This document shows positions 44,575 through 56,998 of a stretch of 64,000 nt of DNA, piece after piece. The position numbers and the translations under genes are program-made. Under the pieces are notes generated by a model, which was given only the letters and a program-made list of their open reading frames with translations, was not told the origin of the DNA and ran no database searches. The DNA is from Eonycteris spelaea (Eukaryota; Chordata; Mammalia; Chiroptera; Pteropodidae): positions 62,001 to 126,000 of the forward strand of contig PUFA01000062.1 in assembly GCA_003508835.1 (NCBI GenBank). The letters are read 5' to 3'. How positions within the stretch are numbered: position 1 is the first letter of the stretch; each line of letters starts with the position of its first letter.

Positions 44575-44995
44575 TGGAGGCTGCAGTGTGCCTCTTGAAT
44601 TCCTCCTTCAGCTCTGTAGAACTTACTGCCCCAGATGTGGGAAGTGTTGGTACCTAAAAGTTTTCAGAAATTTCCTCAGCAGAAAGAGATATCTCCCCAA
44701 TGGCCCCTGCCCATAACATACCACACCGACTGGTCAATTTCAAGGCATACAGCCAGGCCCCCTTGCACCAAAGAGCGACAATAATAAAGGTTCATTCAGT
44801 CACCCAAACTCCCTGTGGAATTATAGGATCAGCTAACATCTTTGTTAGGCATGCATTGTGTTTCAACTTCTTACTCTGCCCATTCTTATTTCCTTCATAC
44901 TATCTCACTGGTGTTGATCTTTAAAGTACTCTCTAATCATTTTCCTGTATCCAAATCTCCATGTTAGAGTTTGTTTCCCAAGGAAGCAATGCAAA
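44575..44995. repeat. Unclassified GC-richer repeat-like block
   Basis: A block of higher GC than its flanks (ttcctccttcagctctgtag, ctgccccagatgtgggaagt, caatggcccctgcccataac) that reads like a dispersed repeat, possibly LTR-derived. AATAAAGG at 44781 could be a polyadenylation signal on the plus strand. The family is unknown and the 74-codon frame inside is not supported. Confidence 0.38.
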
Positions 44996-45059
44996 ACGGA
45001 AGTTCTTAAAAGACAACTCTTAAAATGTGCCTTTCAGCTGTTTCACGATTATGATATAT

Positions 45060-45132
45060 AAACACACATAAATATATAGACAAATACATAACATGTGTAC
45101 ATATATATAACACATGTGTATATGTATAATAC
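45060..45132 (+). repeat. TA/CA-rich imperfect simple repeat
   Basis: Imperfect alternating TA, CA and ACATGTGTA units. Confidence 0.75.
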
Positions 45133-45649
45133 AAGCTAATATTTTGGAATTAAAACATTGAAAAAGATGAAATAACAGAAAAAATTAAGGCAGAAGACTT
45201 GAAATAATTTTCTACTATTCATTTATACTAATTGGTAGTCAAAAAGAGATAGGCTAAGATTAGTACGTCTTCTTTCTCATTTCAAGGAGAGCATGTTAAG
45301 GAATATTTATTTTAATTTAAATCTAGCAATATATTTAAAAAATTAAATACCAAATCAAGCATGACTTATTGAACGCATAACAACTGCATATAGCTTAGAA
45401 AACCAGACCACACAATTTTATCATATTGACAGATCAAAAAAGGAACACATTGTGAGCTTGATAAGCATTTGTTAAATCTCAATATCCATTACTGATGAAA
45501 AAGAAAGCATTGATTACCTATGCATGGAAATTTACTTTTTAAACAAAGGATGTCTATCTGAATTCAAACACTAACATCAAATCTATCAAGAAAAATGTAG
45601 CATTTCTAATAAAATCACAGTCAAGATAATCATGCTTAATATGAATGCT

Positions 45650-46240
45650 ATGTTCTGTGTTGCTCTCGGCTTACTGATAGTGGCACTATTGGCTAGAAAG
45701 GCCTGGGGCACTCACCTACTACTTGTGGGAGCCCCTACAGATGTTTTCAGAACCAGAGCCAACATTGTGCTTGGCCAGTTCTTATGGTTGTTATGACTAC
45801 AAGAAGCATGTCAGCAATGATCACAGAGAACTTGTAAAAGATGAGTTTTATTATTCACAGGTCCTAGAGGGTATGTGGCATGCCAGGCGCCATGCGGTGA
45901 GGTCTCAAGTGGAAAGAGAGAGCACAGACCTGGGGTTCTGTTGGGATTGAGGGTGGGGTGCCTAGGGTCCACAGGTTCACTTTTTATTGGTGAATTTAAA
46001 ATTATGAGTGGGAATTAAAATAAGTGAAGGGAAAAGTAAGCAGTCCACCAGAGCTTTCTAAAAAGCTGATGCATTAGTGGGACAGCCTGGCTCTCTGTCT
46101 AGTTGTGAAGTTGGCAATGTGTTTATTCAAGATGGATGTCTTTGAGTGGATGCTTGGGCAATCGAAAGCTGAACTTTAGGCACTTACATTACAATCAGAA
46201 AAGCTAATTGGCAGGTGCTTACATTAAATGTTCTGGAAAT
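45650..46240 (-). mobile_element. ERV-type LTR, minus strand
   Basis: 'gcaatgatcacagagaactt' followed by 'gagttttattattcacaggt' (45842) gives AATAAA on the minus strand with a U5-like block to its left (45650-45840). U3-like sequence extends right to about 46240 (ggttcactttttattggtga; aagatggatgtctttgagtg). The composition is clearly higher in GC than the flanks. It is unrelated to the three-copy LTR at 5-10 kb. The 75-codon frame at 45723-45950 lies within it and is not a gene. No adjoining retroviral coding region was recognised. Confidence 0.62.
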
Positions 46241-46249
46241 TAACTCAAA

Positions 46250-48130
46250 CATATTTTAAAAAAGAAACGAGACATAAATTTTGAAAGACCACATCATTAT
46301 TTGCAGTTGATATCAGAACTCCATTGAAACACCCAAGACAGTCAACTAAAATCTAGGAGAACTCTTAATTGACTTTATGACTGGTTGTCATAACTCAATT
46401 AGACAACACTGTCAGAAAACAAACAAAAAAAACAATTTTTTTCTATCCCATATCATATAACAAACTAAATTTGAAAAACATTAGTTGATAAAGATATAAA
46501 AATTAAAATAAAAACATCTCATTGAGATTGAACTTATGTTCTTATATTTGTATAAGCATTTGTCTTTTTATTTATTCAGACAAGGCACATCTAAGTTATC
46601 CAAACCTGTGAATTAAATGTTTAATAGTTATATGGTTCAATGATGTTACAGAACCCACGCATTATTTGCACAAAAAACCCACTAATGACTATGGCTATGA
46701 GATTCTCGCAAATAGATGGTAATTATTCTTTTTGTCCCTTGGAAATATACAGGTCATAATAGGTGCACTATACAATGTATAATAAATAATGAATAATACA
46801 ATACTATTAAATAGTGACCTGATGTCATCAGAAATTAGAAGTTTTTCTTTTATAGTTTTCAAATGTTTAGGCATTGGTAGCTGAAAAAGGAAAGTATGTT
46901 CCTCTATGCAGTTTTAGTGCAGCTTTTACACTTGGAGTATTTACCTGACTTCCAGTGTAGATATAAGTTCAAACAAATGTTTTGCACCTGCATCTGAAGA
47001 AAAGGCCTAAAACGAAGCCTAAATATCATGGCAAAAGGGACAAGGGCTATGTAGGGCAAACCTGACTCCTGGGCTTTCCATGTGCTCCAGAATAGATTAA
47101 ATGCTTGAAAAGGAAGAATATGTTTTGGCAGCATTGCTAGATCTATATCCCCAGGGCAAAATTGAAGACATAGTTGCATTCAATACAGACATAGATCTCC
47201 AGAAAGATATTTTCATAAGTAAGCGTTGCAGGCACTCAGCTGTGCGTGCCAAGAATATCTCATGAAACAGAGTGCAGGCCTGGAATGAACAGGCTGGACT
47301 ACAGAGGAGGCTGTTGAAACAGTAACTGCTTCAGTGACACCCACAGCAGCAGGAGATGACAACAATGGTAGTATCAGCAGCAAAAAAAGGGCTATTTTTT
47401 CCATTTATAAATGCAATTGAACATATGGCTAGCTTAATTAGGACTTTTCTCATTAACTCAGAATAGGCAGCCTCCATTGAAGCACCCTCGATAGAGAATC
47501 TGCATGAATAACGATCTATCGGTTTGCAAAAAGACCATTTAATAAGTTGGAAACCAAGAAGTCAGCTATGAGCATCTGTGCAACATTTGTTTATTTTTAC
47601 CATATTTAGTTACTCTCTGCTGTGTACCAAGAGCCCTTGAGCCACATTCAAAACTCCCATTGATAAGAATGGTTCATTTAGTGCCACCTTCATAGAATCT
47701 GCCTGTAGTTAGAAATTGAAGCACTATTAAAACACAAGAAAATATTAACGGAGCTATACACAAAGAAAGCATACATTTGTACCCTGAAATTATGTTAATG
47801 CTACAGGTGAAGCAAGAAAAATAAATTTGGAATTTTCCATTAAGAAAGCTAACACCGCCAGAATAAGTTCTCTTTTCTCTCCACAAATAAATAAAATGAA
47901 AGTTAAAATGCTATTATCATGTGACCCTCTTACACAACAGATGCACATTACAATGACAGCATAATTTTTAGGACTAGGCACTCTTTAGTATTTCTTTGTG
48001 TATCTAACATTTAGAATTTGGAGTCAAGTAGGAAGAGAAGATTGATTAAAGAGTTGATCCTTATAAATGTCTGCATGAACTTAGCCCAAGAAGCAAAGGT
48101 ATATGATATTTGAATTTAAAATTTAAAGAC
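46250..48130. other. No transposon recognised; one signal-peptide-like small ORF inside
   Basis: AT-rich to about 46850, then mixed composition from 46880 to 47420 without recognisable repeats, then AT-rich again. The only feature of note is the minus-strand small ORF at 47213-47404, described separately. Confidence 0.4.
47213..47404 (-). other. Small ORF, 63 codons, with signal-peptide-like N-terminus (unproven)
   Basis: The predicted peptide starts M-E-K-I-A-L-F-L-L-L-I-L-P-L-L-S-S-P-A-A-V-G. It has a charged start, a hydrophobic core of about 12 residues and small residues at a plausible cleavage point, followed by a Thr/Val/Ser-rich stretch and a C-terminal part with two Cys. The start context on the minus strand (tataaATGG) has G at +4 but lacks a purine at -3. 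No homologue was recognised, and no promoter, splice or polyadenylation context ties it to a transcript. Leu-rich starts arise easily by chance from pyrimidine-rich DNA, so it is listed as a curiosity, not as a gene. Confidence 0.12.
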
Positions 48131-48139
48131 ATAAATAAC

Positions 48140-48360
48140 TAAGTCAGTAAGTTAAGAGTCCAGGCTCCAGAATTAGCAGACCTGGTTTTAAACATCCATT
48201 ACTCCACTCTCGACTTAGATGTTACTTATCTTGACAGCTCATTTATGGCTGTGATAACATTACCCTGACTCACAGGGTGGATGTGAGAAGTAACCATGAT
48301 AAGACATTTATTTAGCAACACATCTATCAGAGGGGCAGAGCTTAACAAATGTGTGTTATG
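48140..48360 (+). mobile_element. MIR SINE, sense
   Basis: 'agagtccaggctccagaatt', 'agcagacctggttttaaaca', 'tccattactccactctcgac', 'gtgataacattaccctgact' and 'cacagggtggatgtgagaag' match the sense MIR order (agagcacgggctctggag, cagactgcctgggttcgaat, ctgccacttactagctg, taatagtacctacctca, tagggttgttgtgagg). Confidence 0.68.
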
Positions 48361-48454
48361 ATGAAGAACACCTGGATGTTAGTATTTAAATTATTTGGAT
48401 TTGAGGCTCAATCTTTTTTGTTTCCTTTATGCAGATGGAGCCACAAACTCCGTT

Positions 48455-48565
48455 GCTCTGAGCCAGAGTCTTCCAGCTTGTTCTAATGATCAGAATACGT
48501 TAGCATACGTTTTAAAAATCCAGGTTCCCAAGGCCTTCTCTTGGAGATTTCAGTTTAGTAGAATA
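48455..48565. mobile_element. MER5A-like hAT DNA transposon fragment
   Basis: 'atgatcagaatacgttagca', 'tacgttttaaaaatccaggt' and 'ttcccaaggcc', then 'gagatttcagtttagtag', correspond in order to MER5A text (atcagaatcacctgggga, gcttttaaaaatacagatgc, ctgggccccaccc, gagattctgattcagta). Diverged but continuous. Confidence 0.65.
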
Positions 48566-48569
48566 AAGC

Positions 48570-51500
48570 AGGGCATGAAAATCTGCTGAGTTTTGGAAAC
48601 ACAAGCCATGTGGCTAGAATTTAAACACAATTCAAATGAACTTTTCATAGTGCCTTATAACACAATAAATAATAGCCTAGAAATAAAATATAAAGTCATC
48701 TTGTTTCTAATAGTTCTTAAATATTTAGATAAAAAATACTTTCTCCATAACTGAGGCTAAACAATTCTTTACTTCTCAGAAATTATAAATTTTTAGGGGA
48801 AAAACAAATACCTAAAATACTCTCCAGTATAAACTGAGTAGAGCAAATTGAATTAATTACAATAATAACCTTATCAGAGTGCTCATTCTATTACTTCGTA
48901 ATGTTCTATACAGCCTAGGAAATCAAATTAGTATCATTGACTTTAGTTTGAAACTTACATAAATTTAGGTAAATGTCTACTGAGTTATGTAGACACTGTA
49001 GGCATAGTGCCCTAGAATAATTGTGTTCTGTTGTTGTTATTTATATATCATTACTGCTCACTTCTAAGAAAACAGTCTTTATTAACAACAAAACCTTGAA
49101 TATATGAATTTCATATGAGGACGTGAAGTTCTTAGCAGTGACTTATGAAATTTCTCAATACCTCTGACATTCACTAGTCCTTAGTGAATTTTAATCTAAT
49201 CAGTGTCAGCACTATCTTGACATGCTTGCCTATTGTTGATCTGGCCTCAGCAGAGTCAAAATTCCTTGTCTTCACTCTTCTGCAAGTAAATTAAACTTAA
49301 TGGAATACTTCAAAAATATTTTTGAAATTCCAAATACATAAAAAAAAAATCAGCTTAAAAATAAGGTTCTCAATACATTGTAAACAAGATGCTTTCCAGA
49401 GGTTTCTCTTTTTGTCTTAATTTCTCTGGACTATCAGCCATTATCTTGGAAAAAAGTATTTACTTCCAACTTGTGGGCCTATTTTGCTAAAGCATTAACA
49501 ATCTAGCATTCTCTCTTGAAGGGTGATCATTGTGATTCATACACCTTCAAAGACAAAATCTATAATAATGAAGCCTCTCTCCAGCCTACCTAAGTCTTTA
49601 GCCATTCGGCTTCTAGACAACACACAAACTCAATTGGAAATTTATACTAGATATCTGTTAACTGTATTTTTAGGTGAGATTATAATTCTTACCACAGTGC
49701 TAATTTCTAAATCTTTTTTACTCTGTATAAGCTTACATGTGTGTGTATACATTTTCTAGCATTGTCATTTTAAAAATGAGTAATTTATTGAAGGCCATTA
49801 AGTACACTACTACAAAATTGCAGAGGCAATATTAAATTCAAATACTTTTCTTTTTCATCACCAAATTAGATGATAATTATATTTCTTTCCTCCTAAATAC
49901 TTCTCACTCCTCTCTGTTGTGATGGGAGGCAACTCTCTATGAGCTTTCCATGTTTCTATACATCTTAGAGCAGAGGTACATTAAACTTTGTTCCAGACTA
50001 TTTTTTTTCAAGGATACTTGTAGAGATAGCTAACTTGGTCCAGAGATAATGTATCCTTTGGAACAAAGAGCAGGCATTCTTACTACCATTATAAAACAAA
50101 AACAAACAAACAAAAAAATTAGGCTCCCTAATCTCAGCATTTCTCTCCTGTAATGAAACTCATTGTACATGCAGGTATCCTCTGGTCCTCTCTGAGTGGC
50201 CCTGTGGTACTTGATAGATGAACAATAAAAAATGACAACACATGGCTGCTGTCATTGCTGTAGTTAATAAATAGTCTCTCTCTCTGACCCAAGACACTCA
50301 TGTCTTCTACTAGTATCCATGGAAGTGTAACATACTAACTTCCTGGCTTGTAAAGAGGGTAAAATCTAAAACACTTTATAGCTCTTAACAGATTTAGGTA
50401 ATTTCACTTGAGTGAACTGCCTTTCAGTTATCCTGAATGTGCCCTCTGCAACATGTCATGAAGATCTCAAGTTAATAGGAGTTCTAATATTAATGGCGTT
50501 ACAAAAGGAAAGAATTAAAAATGGCTTGATATTTTGTCGCAGAATATGTCCTTTAACTTGTAAAATAAAAGACTTTGAAAGAATAAAATAGAACATTTAA
50601 TATACCGACTAGATCTCTGATAATATAAGGATATACCTATAAATGAATTTCTATCTGTTTGGCTTTGGTGTGCTTCAAATTCACTGTATCTCCTTTTGGT
50701 TTTGATCAGCTATAATTGCTCTCAAGGGAAAAGCTTTGTTGTCTTTCTACTGAGTTATTTTTTTTTCTGGGTGAACTCCACACAAGGAGCAATTCTAAGT
50801 CACACACGAGGCAACCAAACTGATAAGAAGTTAGGAATTAAATTTATAAAAAAAAAAAAAAAGTTTCAAGAACAGAGTCTTAGTTGACATAGCTTGGGGT
50901 AAGGGGGGAGTGGGGAAGAGAGTGATAAACAGATTAAGATTTCCAAAGCTAGTCAGTTAATCAGATTCAGGATATAAAGCAACAGCACAGCAGTTTACGC
51001 TCAAAGATTAAAAAAAAAATGAGTATGAGCAAAGTATGAGAAAGATCACTTAGCAAGATTCCAGAGCATTACTTGGAACTGTCTTCCTCTCATTTGATTT
51101 ATTCAAAAGCCTGAAAAACTCCATGTTTATTTTCTTTTCAAATTTTTAAAATGTTACCTATAATTTTTTTTTTTTCTATCTTTGAGAAATCTCCCCCTCA
51201 CCATGCCCTGGTGCCCTGCCCACTTTAGCTCTGGGCGAAGCAATTGTTCCATAAACCATGATTTTTTTTTTCTTTTTTTTACTTGCTTAAATATAGTATC
51301 ACTTAATGAACAAGAATTAGTCACAACTCATTTTTTCCACTTCTCGAATAGTATTTTTACTTCCTATTTATGTTCTCTTATTTTCCTTTGCATGCAGATT
51401 CTGCTTAATGTACCATTCCTTTAGGTTTATAAATTCAGATTCCAAATTACCCTTTCTCTTTGATTTGTTACTAGCCTCAGAGGGATAATGACAGTGATTC

Positions 51501-53045
51501 TTAATTCTTTTGAACCCCCTCCCAGCACTGCTAGACAATGATGAGAGCATGCAGCCTTCATTAGACTATTTCCTTGCCGCCTCACTTCTGATATTCTTAA
51601 TCTCTGAATTATGATGCCATGTGAAAAATATGTTATGGTGATATTTCTTTTTATTCTATTTGATTCTCTTGATTATTTTTATCATTGTCACTAGTAACAG
51701 TTTCCATCTAAGAAGGAATAAGATACTTAAAGTAGTGACATCTTAACTTAACATGACCAGACAGTATTTCCAAAGCTAACGTCAACAGACTTGATGCCAA
51801 GAAGAATTAACATGTAGCTCAATATTATCCTCCACGGGAAGAAAGCCAAAAGAGTTGTATGGCAATCTTTTAATGTGAACACTGTTTTTCAGTGTTATTT
51901 GCTACTTTATTTTTTATTTTTTGCAGGGAAAAATAACCATGAGCTCAGATTTTATGAAAACAGTTTGTTTCTTGCAAACGAGGTGGGGAATTTAAAAAAA
52001 AAAAAAAGAAAGAAAAGAAAAAGCCCAGATGGACTCTTGCACTGTATATTACCTTTCCACATTATTTTAAAATGGTTTTCCAAATATTATAATTTCTGCA
52101 ATAGATTTAGAAATAAATTGGGCACAAAATTGTTATAATGGGTTGAGACCTATCATAAAAGGTAAGAGTAGTGCTGTGCTGGACCTAACTTATACTGGCT
52201 TGCAAGTGCCAACTGTCCACATTTTTCCCAACTCCAAGTTTCAATGGCAATATTTAAAAGATTAAAACTGGCCATTATGGGAGTATTTATACATAGAAAT
52301 AGGCAAACACTATATTAGAGCTTTTAAAATTTATATGTTTCTGAAGAACTGTTTTATAGTAACAGCTGTTTACAAATACAGATATAAACATAGAATCATG
52401 GGCTACTATTAAAACTCAGATGTTACACTGTTCAAAATGCTCACCTCTTACACAAGCTTAATGAAGTCTACATGAAAACATCAAATTCTGTGTTCAATGC
52501 AGATATTGATTAGTGCTTAACACTTCTTGTTCTATTAATTCCTATTCAGATTATTGCAAGTAAATACATGCAATAAAGAAAAGAAATATTAGCACATTGA
52601 CTGTATTTCTCTGCAGATCTGTTTTCTATTTAAATTAGAAATCTAACAAAAACATGTGACTTAAGAGACTTTTAATGTTAACTTCATATTTTTATTCTTT
52701 TAAAATATTTTATTTGATTTGAAATACCATTTTCCATTGATTATTTATTATAATACTATTGAATTTTGAACAGAATACTACAGTATGTATTTTTCAAACA
52801 AGAATTTTCAGGTGTATAAAATTGTTTAATCACAATTTATTAAAGCACCAAATAATTTGGCTAGCATTTTTTTCTCTCAAAGTTTTAATCCATGCTTAGA
52901 AAACATAATGGTCTATTGAATTGATGGTATAAAAAATATAGTTCTATATTCTTTCCTCTGTGGCATATATGAGAATCTATATATTCGTGTAATTATTAAT
53001 CAGGGTTTTACTCTTAAGAGTATAGGGGTTGATTCTGTTTTTCTT
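48570..53045. other. AT-rich region, almost nothing recognised
   Basis: About 4.5 kb with several A or T runs (50848-50861, 51161-51174, 51993-52006), a (CAAA)n patch at 50096-50112 and an 18-bp palindrome at 49309-49326. Short frames at 49523-49759, 50696-50887, 51182-51424 and 51875-52138 include homopolymer-coded Lys or Phe runs and are not supported as genes. Confidence 0.5.
49309..49326. repeat. 18-bp perfect palindrome
   Basis: TTCAAAAATATTTTTGAA is its own reverse complement. AT-rich palindromes of this size arise by chance occasionally in such sequence. Confidence 0.9.
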
Positions 53046-53049
53046 ACTA

Positions 53050-53115
53050 TTGTTTTTCAAAGACTGATACAATGCCTGACAACAAATATTTTTTGAAAGA
53101 ACAAATAAATGAAGA
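53050..53115 (+). mobile_element. L2 LINE 3' end, sense, short
   Basis: 'gatacaatgcctgacaacaa' followed by 'atattttttgaaagaacaaa' and 'taaatgaag' matches the last L2 phrases (cagtgcctggcacatagt ... aatatttgttgaatgaatga) with the intervening part shortened. Confidence 0.52.
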
Positions 53116-53119
53116 GAAA

Positions 53120-54858
53120 AAATGAATAAAATATCTTTAATATAGTCTAAGTATTTCCTGCAAATAATTCTTTCTACAGAATAATTTTCCCCAAATAGAG
53201 TAACATGATGATTCCCAAATCAATCTTTTATCTTAGTCCAAATACCTTCAATCTATCCTTTAAGCATTCTACTTGGAATGTTTACTCTCAGTTTAGGTTA
53301 CCTGGTAAATGACATTCATTTTTAATTATTGGTTGTTCATCCCTCTGTTACTTAATAAGAACCTTTCAGAAAACATCGAAAATAATAAAAAAGGTTAAAT
53401 TAAGCTCGGGTATTCTATAACACAAAAATAAAATTATGTGCATTGGTCGAAGGGTATATTTCCTTTTGCACGTGTCTTTGCCTATTTTAATTAACAGCTT
53501 AATAATTGGATTGAGGTACCATGTCCTTCTATTTAGTAGCCTAATGTCCTAGTGTTTTAGCTACTTTAATTATTGCTGATCACTGACCTGAAGCAAAGAA
53601 GCAATTTTCTTGTAAAAGTCCTAATTACCAACTAAGTGCTTGGTATTTAGGGCATAAAAGCAAGAAAGACAAGCAAGAGTTAAGATGGTAATAAAAAGTG
53701 CTTAAAGTTGTATGCATTTATACTTTCAAAGAGCACATATCTTTTTTAAAGTAAATTTCATAAACAACCTCTCTTTAATTACTACCAAAAAACAGTATTA
53801 CAGTGTCTTAATACCCTGAGACGTATTTTTAAATGTTAGAACCCTATATAATAAATAGAATATTTAATTTCACTCTATTATTGGTTACTGTAGCTACTAT
53901 TGTTAAGGGGAAAAAAGACAAGGAAATTATAGATTTATACTCGTGATAAGTAAAAGCTCTCAAAATGTTTATTTTAGTCTAATACTCTGACAATTTATCA
54001 TACTTTATTATAATATTCTTTTAATACAAACACACAATCTAAAAAATGTATTTAAGTTTTTATTGAATGTATACTCATTCAGAATATATGAAAGGAAGTA
54101 AGGTTTGGTAGGTGTTTGTAATTAGACATTATAACATACAAAAATCAAATTATTTAAAATTAAAAGACACTTCAGTATTCATCTAATTCTAACCAAAACA
54201 ATTTAAATAAAAATCCAAATTTATATGCTAAATTTCACCTGATACTTTAGAAATATATTTGCTTTCATTTCAAACTCTATGACATTTAGCTTTCCAGTCT
54301 TATAAAAGAATTTTTTTCTTAGCTCTTAAAAGGTATCATGTTTGTATCGTTAAAGCCTAACCAGCCAAGAGCACCAGCATAAGCATCAGACTTTTTTATA
54401 TGTGCAGTGAAGGTGTTTCATAAGAATCAAAGAATGATGCTTTGCAAGAGTTGGAAGGAAATGTCCTTGTAAGGTCTGAGTTTGTGCTGATGGATAATAA
54501 GGAGGATCTAAAGGAAACAGACTAGACTGAATTCTGTTTCTAAGGTCAGGGTAGACAGAAGACAGTGATCAAAGATGGGTGATGTCATAAGGTGTGGGTA
54601 GTTTAGCAATTGGGTATCTATAGTAATGAATAAAAAAAAGTGAAGTGGTTCTGGGGTAACATTTGTCAGAAAGATAAACATCACTCAAAGCTACTGTACT
54701 GAGAGAAACCAGGTTACTTGTTAACTTGGTTTCTGGCTTTAGCTCTATGTACCCAAACTGATTAAAGGGGGGCTACTTTTTTATTCTCCAGTCCGAGCTA
54801 ATTTTTGTTTTTAGTAATTACAGGTTTTATATTTTTTAATCATCATAAATGAGTGATA
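53120..54858. other. AT-rich sequence, no clear feature
   Basis: A trace at 53625-53700 (gtgcttggtatttagggcat, aaagcaagaaagacaag) may be an antisense L2 3' end. The segment 54340-54780 is slightly GC-richer and unrecognised. Nothing else was seen. Confidence 0.4.
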
Positions 54859-54861
54859 CTT

Positions 54862-55232
54862 TGTCTTAGTCCATTTAGGTTGCTATAACACACACAAAAT
54901 ATTACTATAAACTGTGTGGCTGATAAACAACATAAATCTATTTTTCACAGTTTTGGAGGCTGAGAAATCCAAGATCAAGGCGCTGGCAGATATGGTGTCT
55001 GGTGGGAGTCCCCTTCCTACACGGTTGTCTTTCTGCTGTAACTTCACATGACAGAAGAAGCTAAGTTGTTTCTAGGGCCTCTTTTGTAAGAGCACTAAAT
55101 TCCTTTCATGAAGGCTCCAACCTCAAGACCTAATAACTTCCCAAAGGCCCCATCTCCTAATATGGTCACCTTGGGATGTTAAAGATTTCAACAAATGAAT
55201 TTTGGGGTGATATAAACATTCAAATCATAGCA
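54862..55232 (-). mobile_element. MaLR (MLT1/MST-like) solo LTR, full length, minus strand
   Basis: Runs from TGTCTTAGTCCATTTAGG to CAAATCATAGCA, 371 bp, the usual size of a MaLR LTR. Internal phrases in reversed family order: 'tttttcacagttttggaggc', 'gagaaatccaagatcaaggc', 'gctccaacctcaagacctaa' and 'acaaatgaattttggggtga'. The five bases before (tactt) and after (tactc) differ by one, a credible aged 5-bp target duplication. Complete termini and no internal sequence indicate a solo LTR left by recombination. Confidence 0.85.
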
Positions 55233-55339
55233 TACTCCTCTTAATTTTGGTAATTTTAAGCCATAAATTATTTTTTCTTTAAAGACTATTTTCCCACATT
55301 CATGGATTTTCCTTTTCCTTTTATTTTCTTATTGATTTA

Positions 55340-55490
55340 ATGGAGTTCATCATATTTTCTAGCTACAAGGCTATTGGAGAGTATGTTTTCTGAGCTTCTT
55401 TCTCCACTCTGTAGCTTGCCTTTTCACTTAATGATGTCTTTGAAGAAATTCTTATTTTTAATGTTTTTCATTTTTAATTTTTGTTTTTAC
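55340..55490 (-). mobile_element. L1 LINE fragment, antisense
   Basis: 'ctttctccactctgtagctt' followed by 'gccttttcacttaatgatgt' and 'ctttgaagaaattcttattt' (55399-55458) follows the antisense L1 ORF2 text 'tctcccattctgtgggttgc', 'cttttcactttcttgatggt' and 'gtcctttgaagcaca'. A short fragment of opposite orientation to the L1 piece at 55730. Confidence 0.58.
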
Positions 55491-55729
55491 CTATTTGTGT
55501 CCTTTTACATTAAAACATAAAATTATAAAAAATGAAAAGTAAAGGTAGAAAGTAAGGAAGAACTTTTGACATTGAAAATGTAAAAATCTCAAAGTAATAA
55601 GTATAAAGTATCTTATACAAAAAATTAAATTCACATGACATATTTGGAAATTTTCTTTCAATATGTTAAAGACAAAAATGAAACAATTCAACATTCACAT
55701 AAATTATGACATATTTGAGAAGGAATATT

Positions 55730-55965
55730 ATTGTTCGGGAGTATACATACATTTTTATATGCTATTTTGGGAAATATGAATTGACAAGTAATTTTTAAAG
55801 GAAACTTGTTTATATGCACCAGAATTTTTTTAAAAATGGCATAATAGATTCAAGACTTTATAAGAATTGATCCTGAGGAACTAATTAAGGGTATATATAA
55901 ACACTAGATGTGATTATTTTTCTCTCAGCATTATTTACAGTCAAAAAGTAATTTAAGTACATTTT
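55730..55965 (+). mobile_element. Old L1 LINE ORF2 fragment, sense
   Basis: 'gaattgatcctgaggaacta' and 'attaagggtatatataaaca', then 'ctcagcattatttacagtc' (55864-55942), match the order of the L1 ORF2 C-terminal DNA (aaggaaataatcagagatgt ... cagcattatttataatagc). Diverged. Confidence 0.48.
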
Positions 55966-56084
55966 GATTTCTAAGGAGTTTGACATTTTTTTGTAAACTA
56001 TTAGAGCATTTATTATTAATAATAATATTATAATTGTTAAAATTGCATTTAGAGTATATTCAATATTTGTCCATTTTATAAATA

Positions 56085-56285
56085 TTTATTATGCCTTAAA
56101 TCTTTACAACAAGCCTATATATTAATAGTATTATAGTTGTTTTACAAAAGAGAAAACCATAACAGAGTTAGGTTAAGTGCCCTCCCACAGGTCATAGCTA
56201 GTAAGGAGCACCACTAAGTAAAGAGCTAAGCAATCTGAATCCAGATTCCAGACACCCACTCTCCCAGTTGATGTCCTAAGAATGA
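56085..56285 (-). mobile_element. MIR SINE, antisense
   Basis: 'cttaaatctttacaacaagc', 'tgttttacaaaagagaaaac', 'aacagagttaggttaagtgc', 'cctcccacaggtcatagcta', 'gtaaggagcaccactaagta' and 'gaatccagattccagacacc' follow the reverse MIR consensus over nearly its full length. Well supported. Confidence 0.82.
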
Positions 56286-56289
56286 CAGT

Positions 56290-56995
56290 GTATTAACAAT
56301 AATATCCTTATGGCTCCTCACTGTTTTAATAGTGTGCTAGAAAACAATACCTAGGGTATACTCTATTAAAAACTTAATGCAAAATGCATAAAAATGTTTA
56401 GACATTATATTCTAAATTGTAATGGTGTTTATCTCTTAGTTTGATATTATAGGTAATTTTATTTTCTTACAATTGCTTATCTGATTTTGTTACAGCTGAT
56501 TGTTTCTATAATAAATATATAATATCTAATCATTATTTAGTAATCTATTCTTTATGAGAACCCTTCACTCAGCAGTAAGAGTACTGGTTTTGATTACAGT
56601 TATATAATCAAAAGCCATACATTTTACAGAATATTATTAATCATTTTCTTTCTTTGATATCTTCATCTCTAATATAAAATGTCTGAAAAATCATGTTTCA
56701 GTTTTTATTAAATCATTGGTCAGTTTAATTATCTTTCCTGCATATAAATGAGGTCACATAAATACTAAATACAAAAATATCAAATTAAATACGTCATACT
56801 CTCTAAATAAATTAATTTCCAGTACATACAAATTATAGATGAATGGAAAAATTAAATATATTCTATAATATGTTATAAAAATTAAGGGTTAGCAATGCAG
56901 AATACGGTCAAAATAAGATTGAAAAATATGACTTAAAACATTTACTTGTAGCACATGTTTTATTGATATTTTTGCCTTTTATTATTAGATTACAT
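56290..56995. other. AT-rich sequence, no feature recognised
   Basis: Nothing recognised between the MIR and the next LTR. Confidence 0.4.
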
Positions 56996-56998
56996 GAT

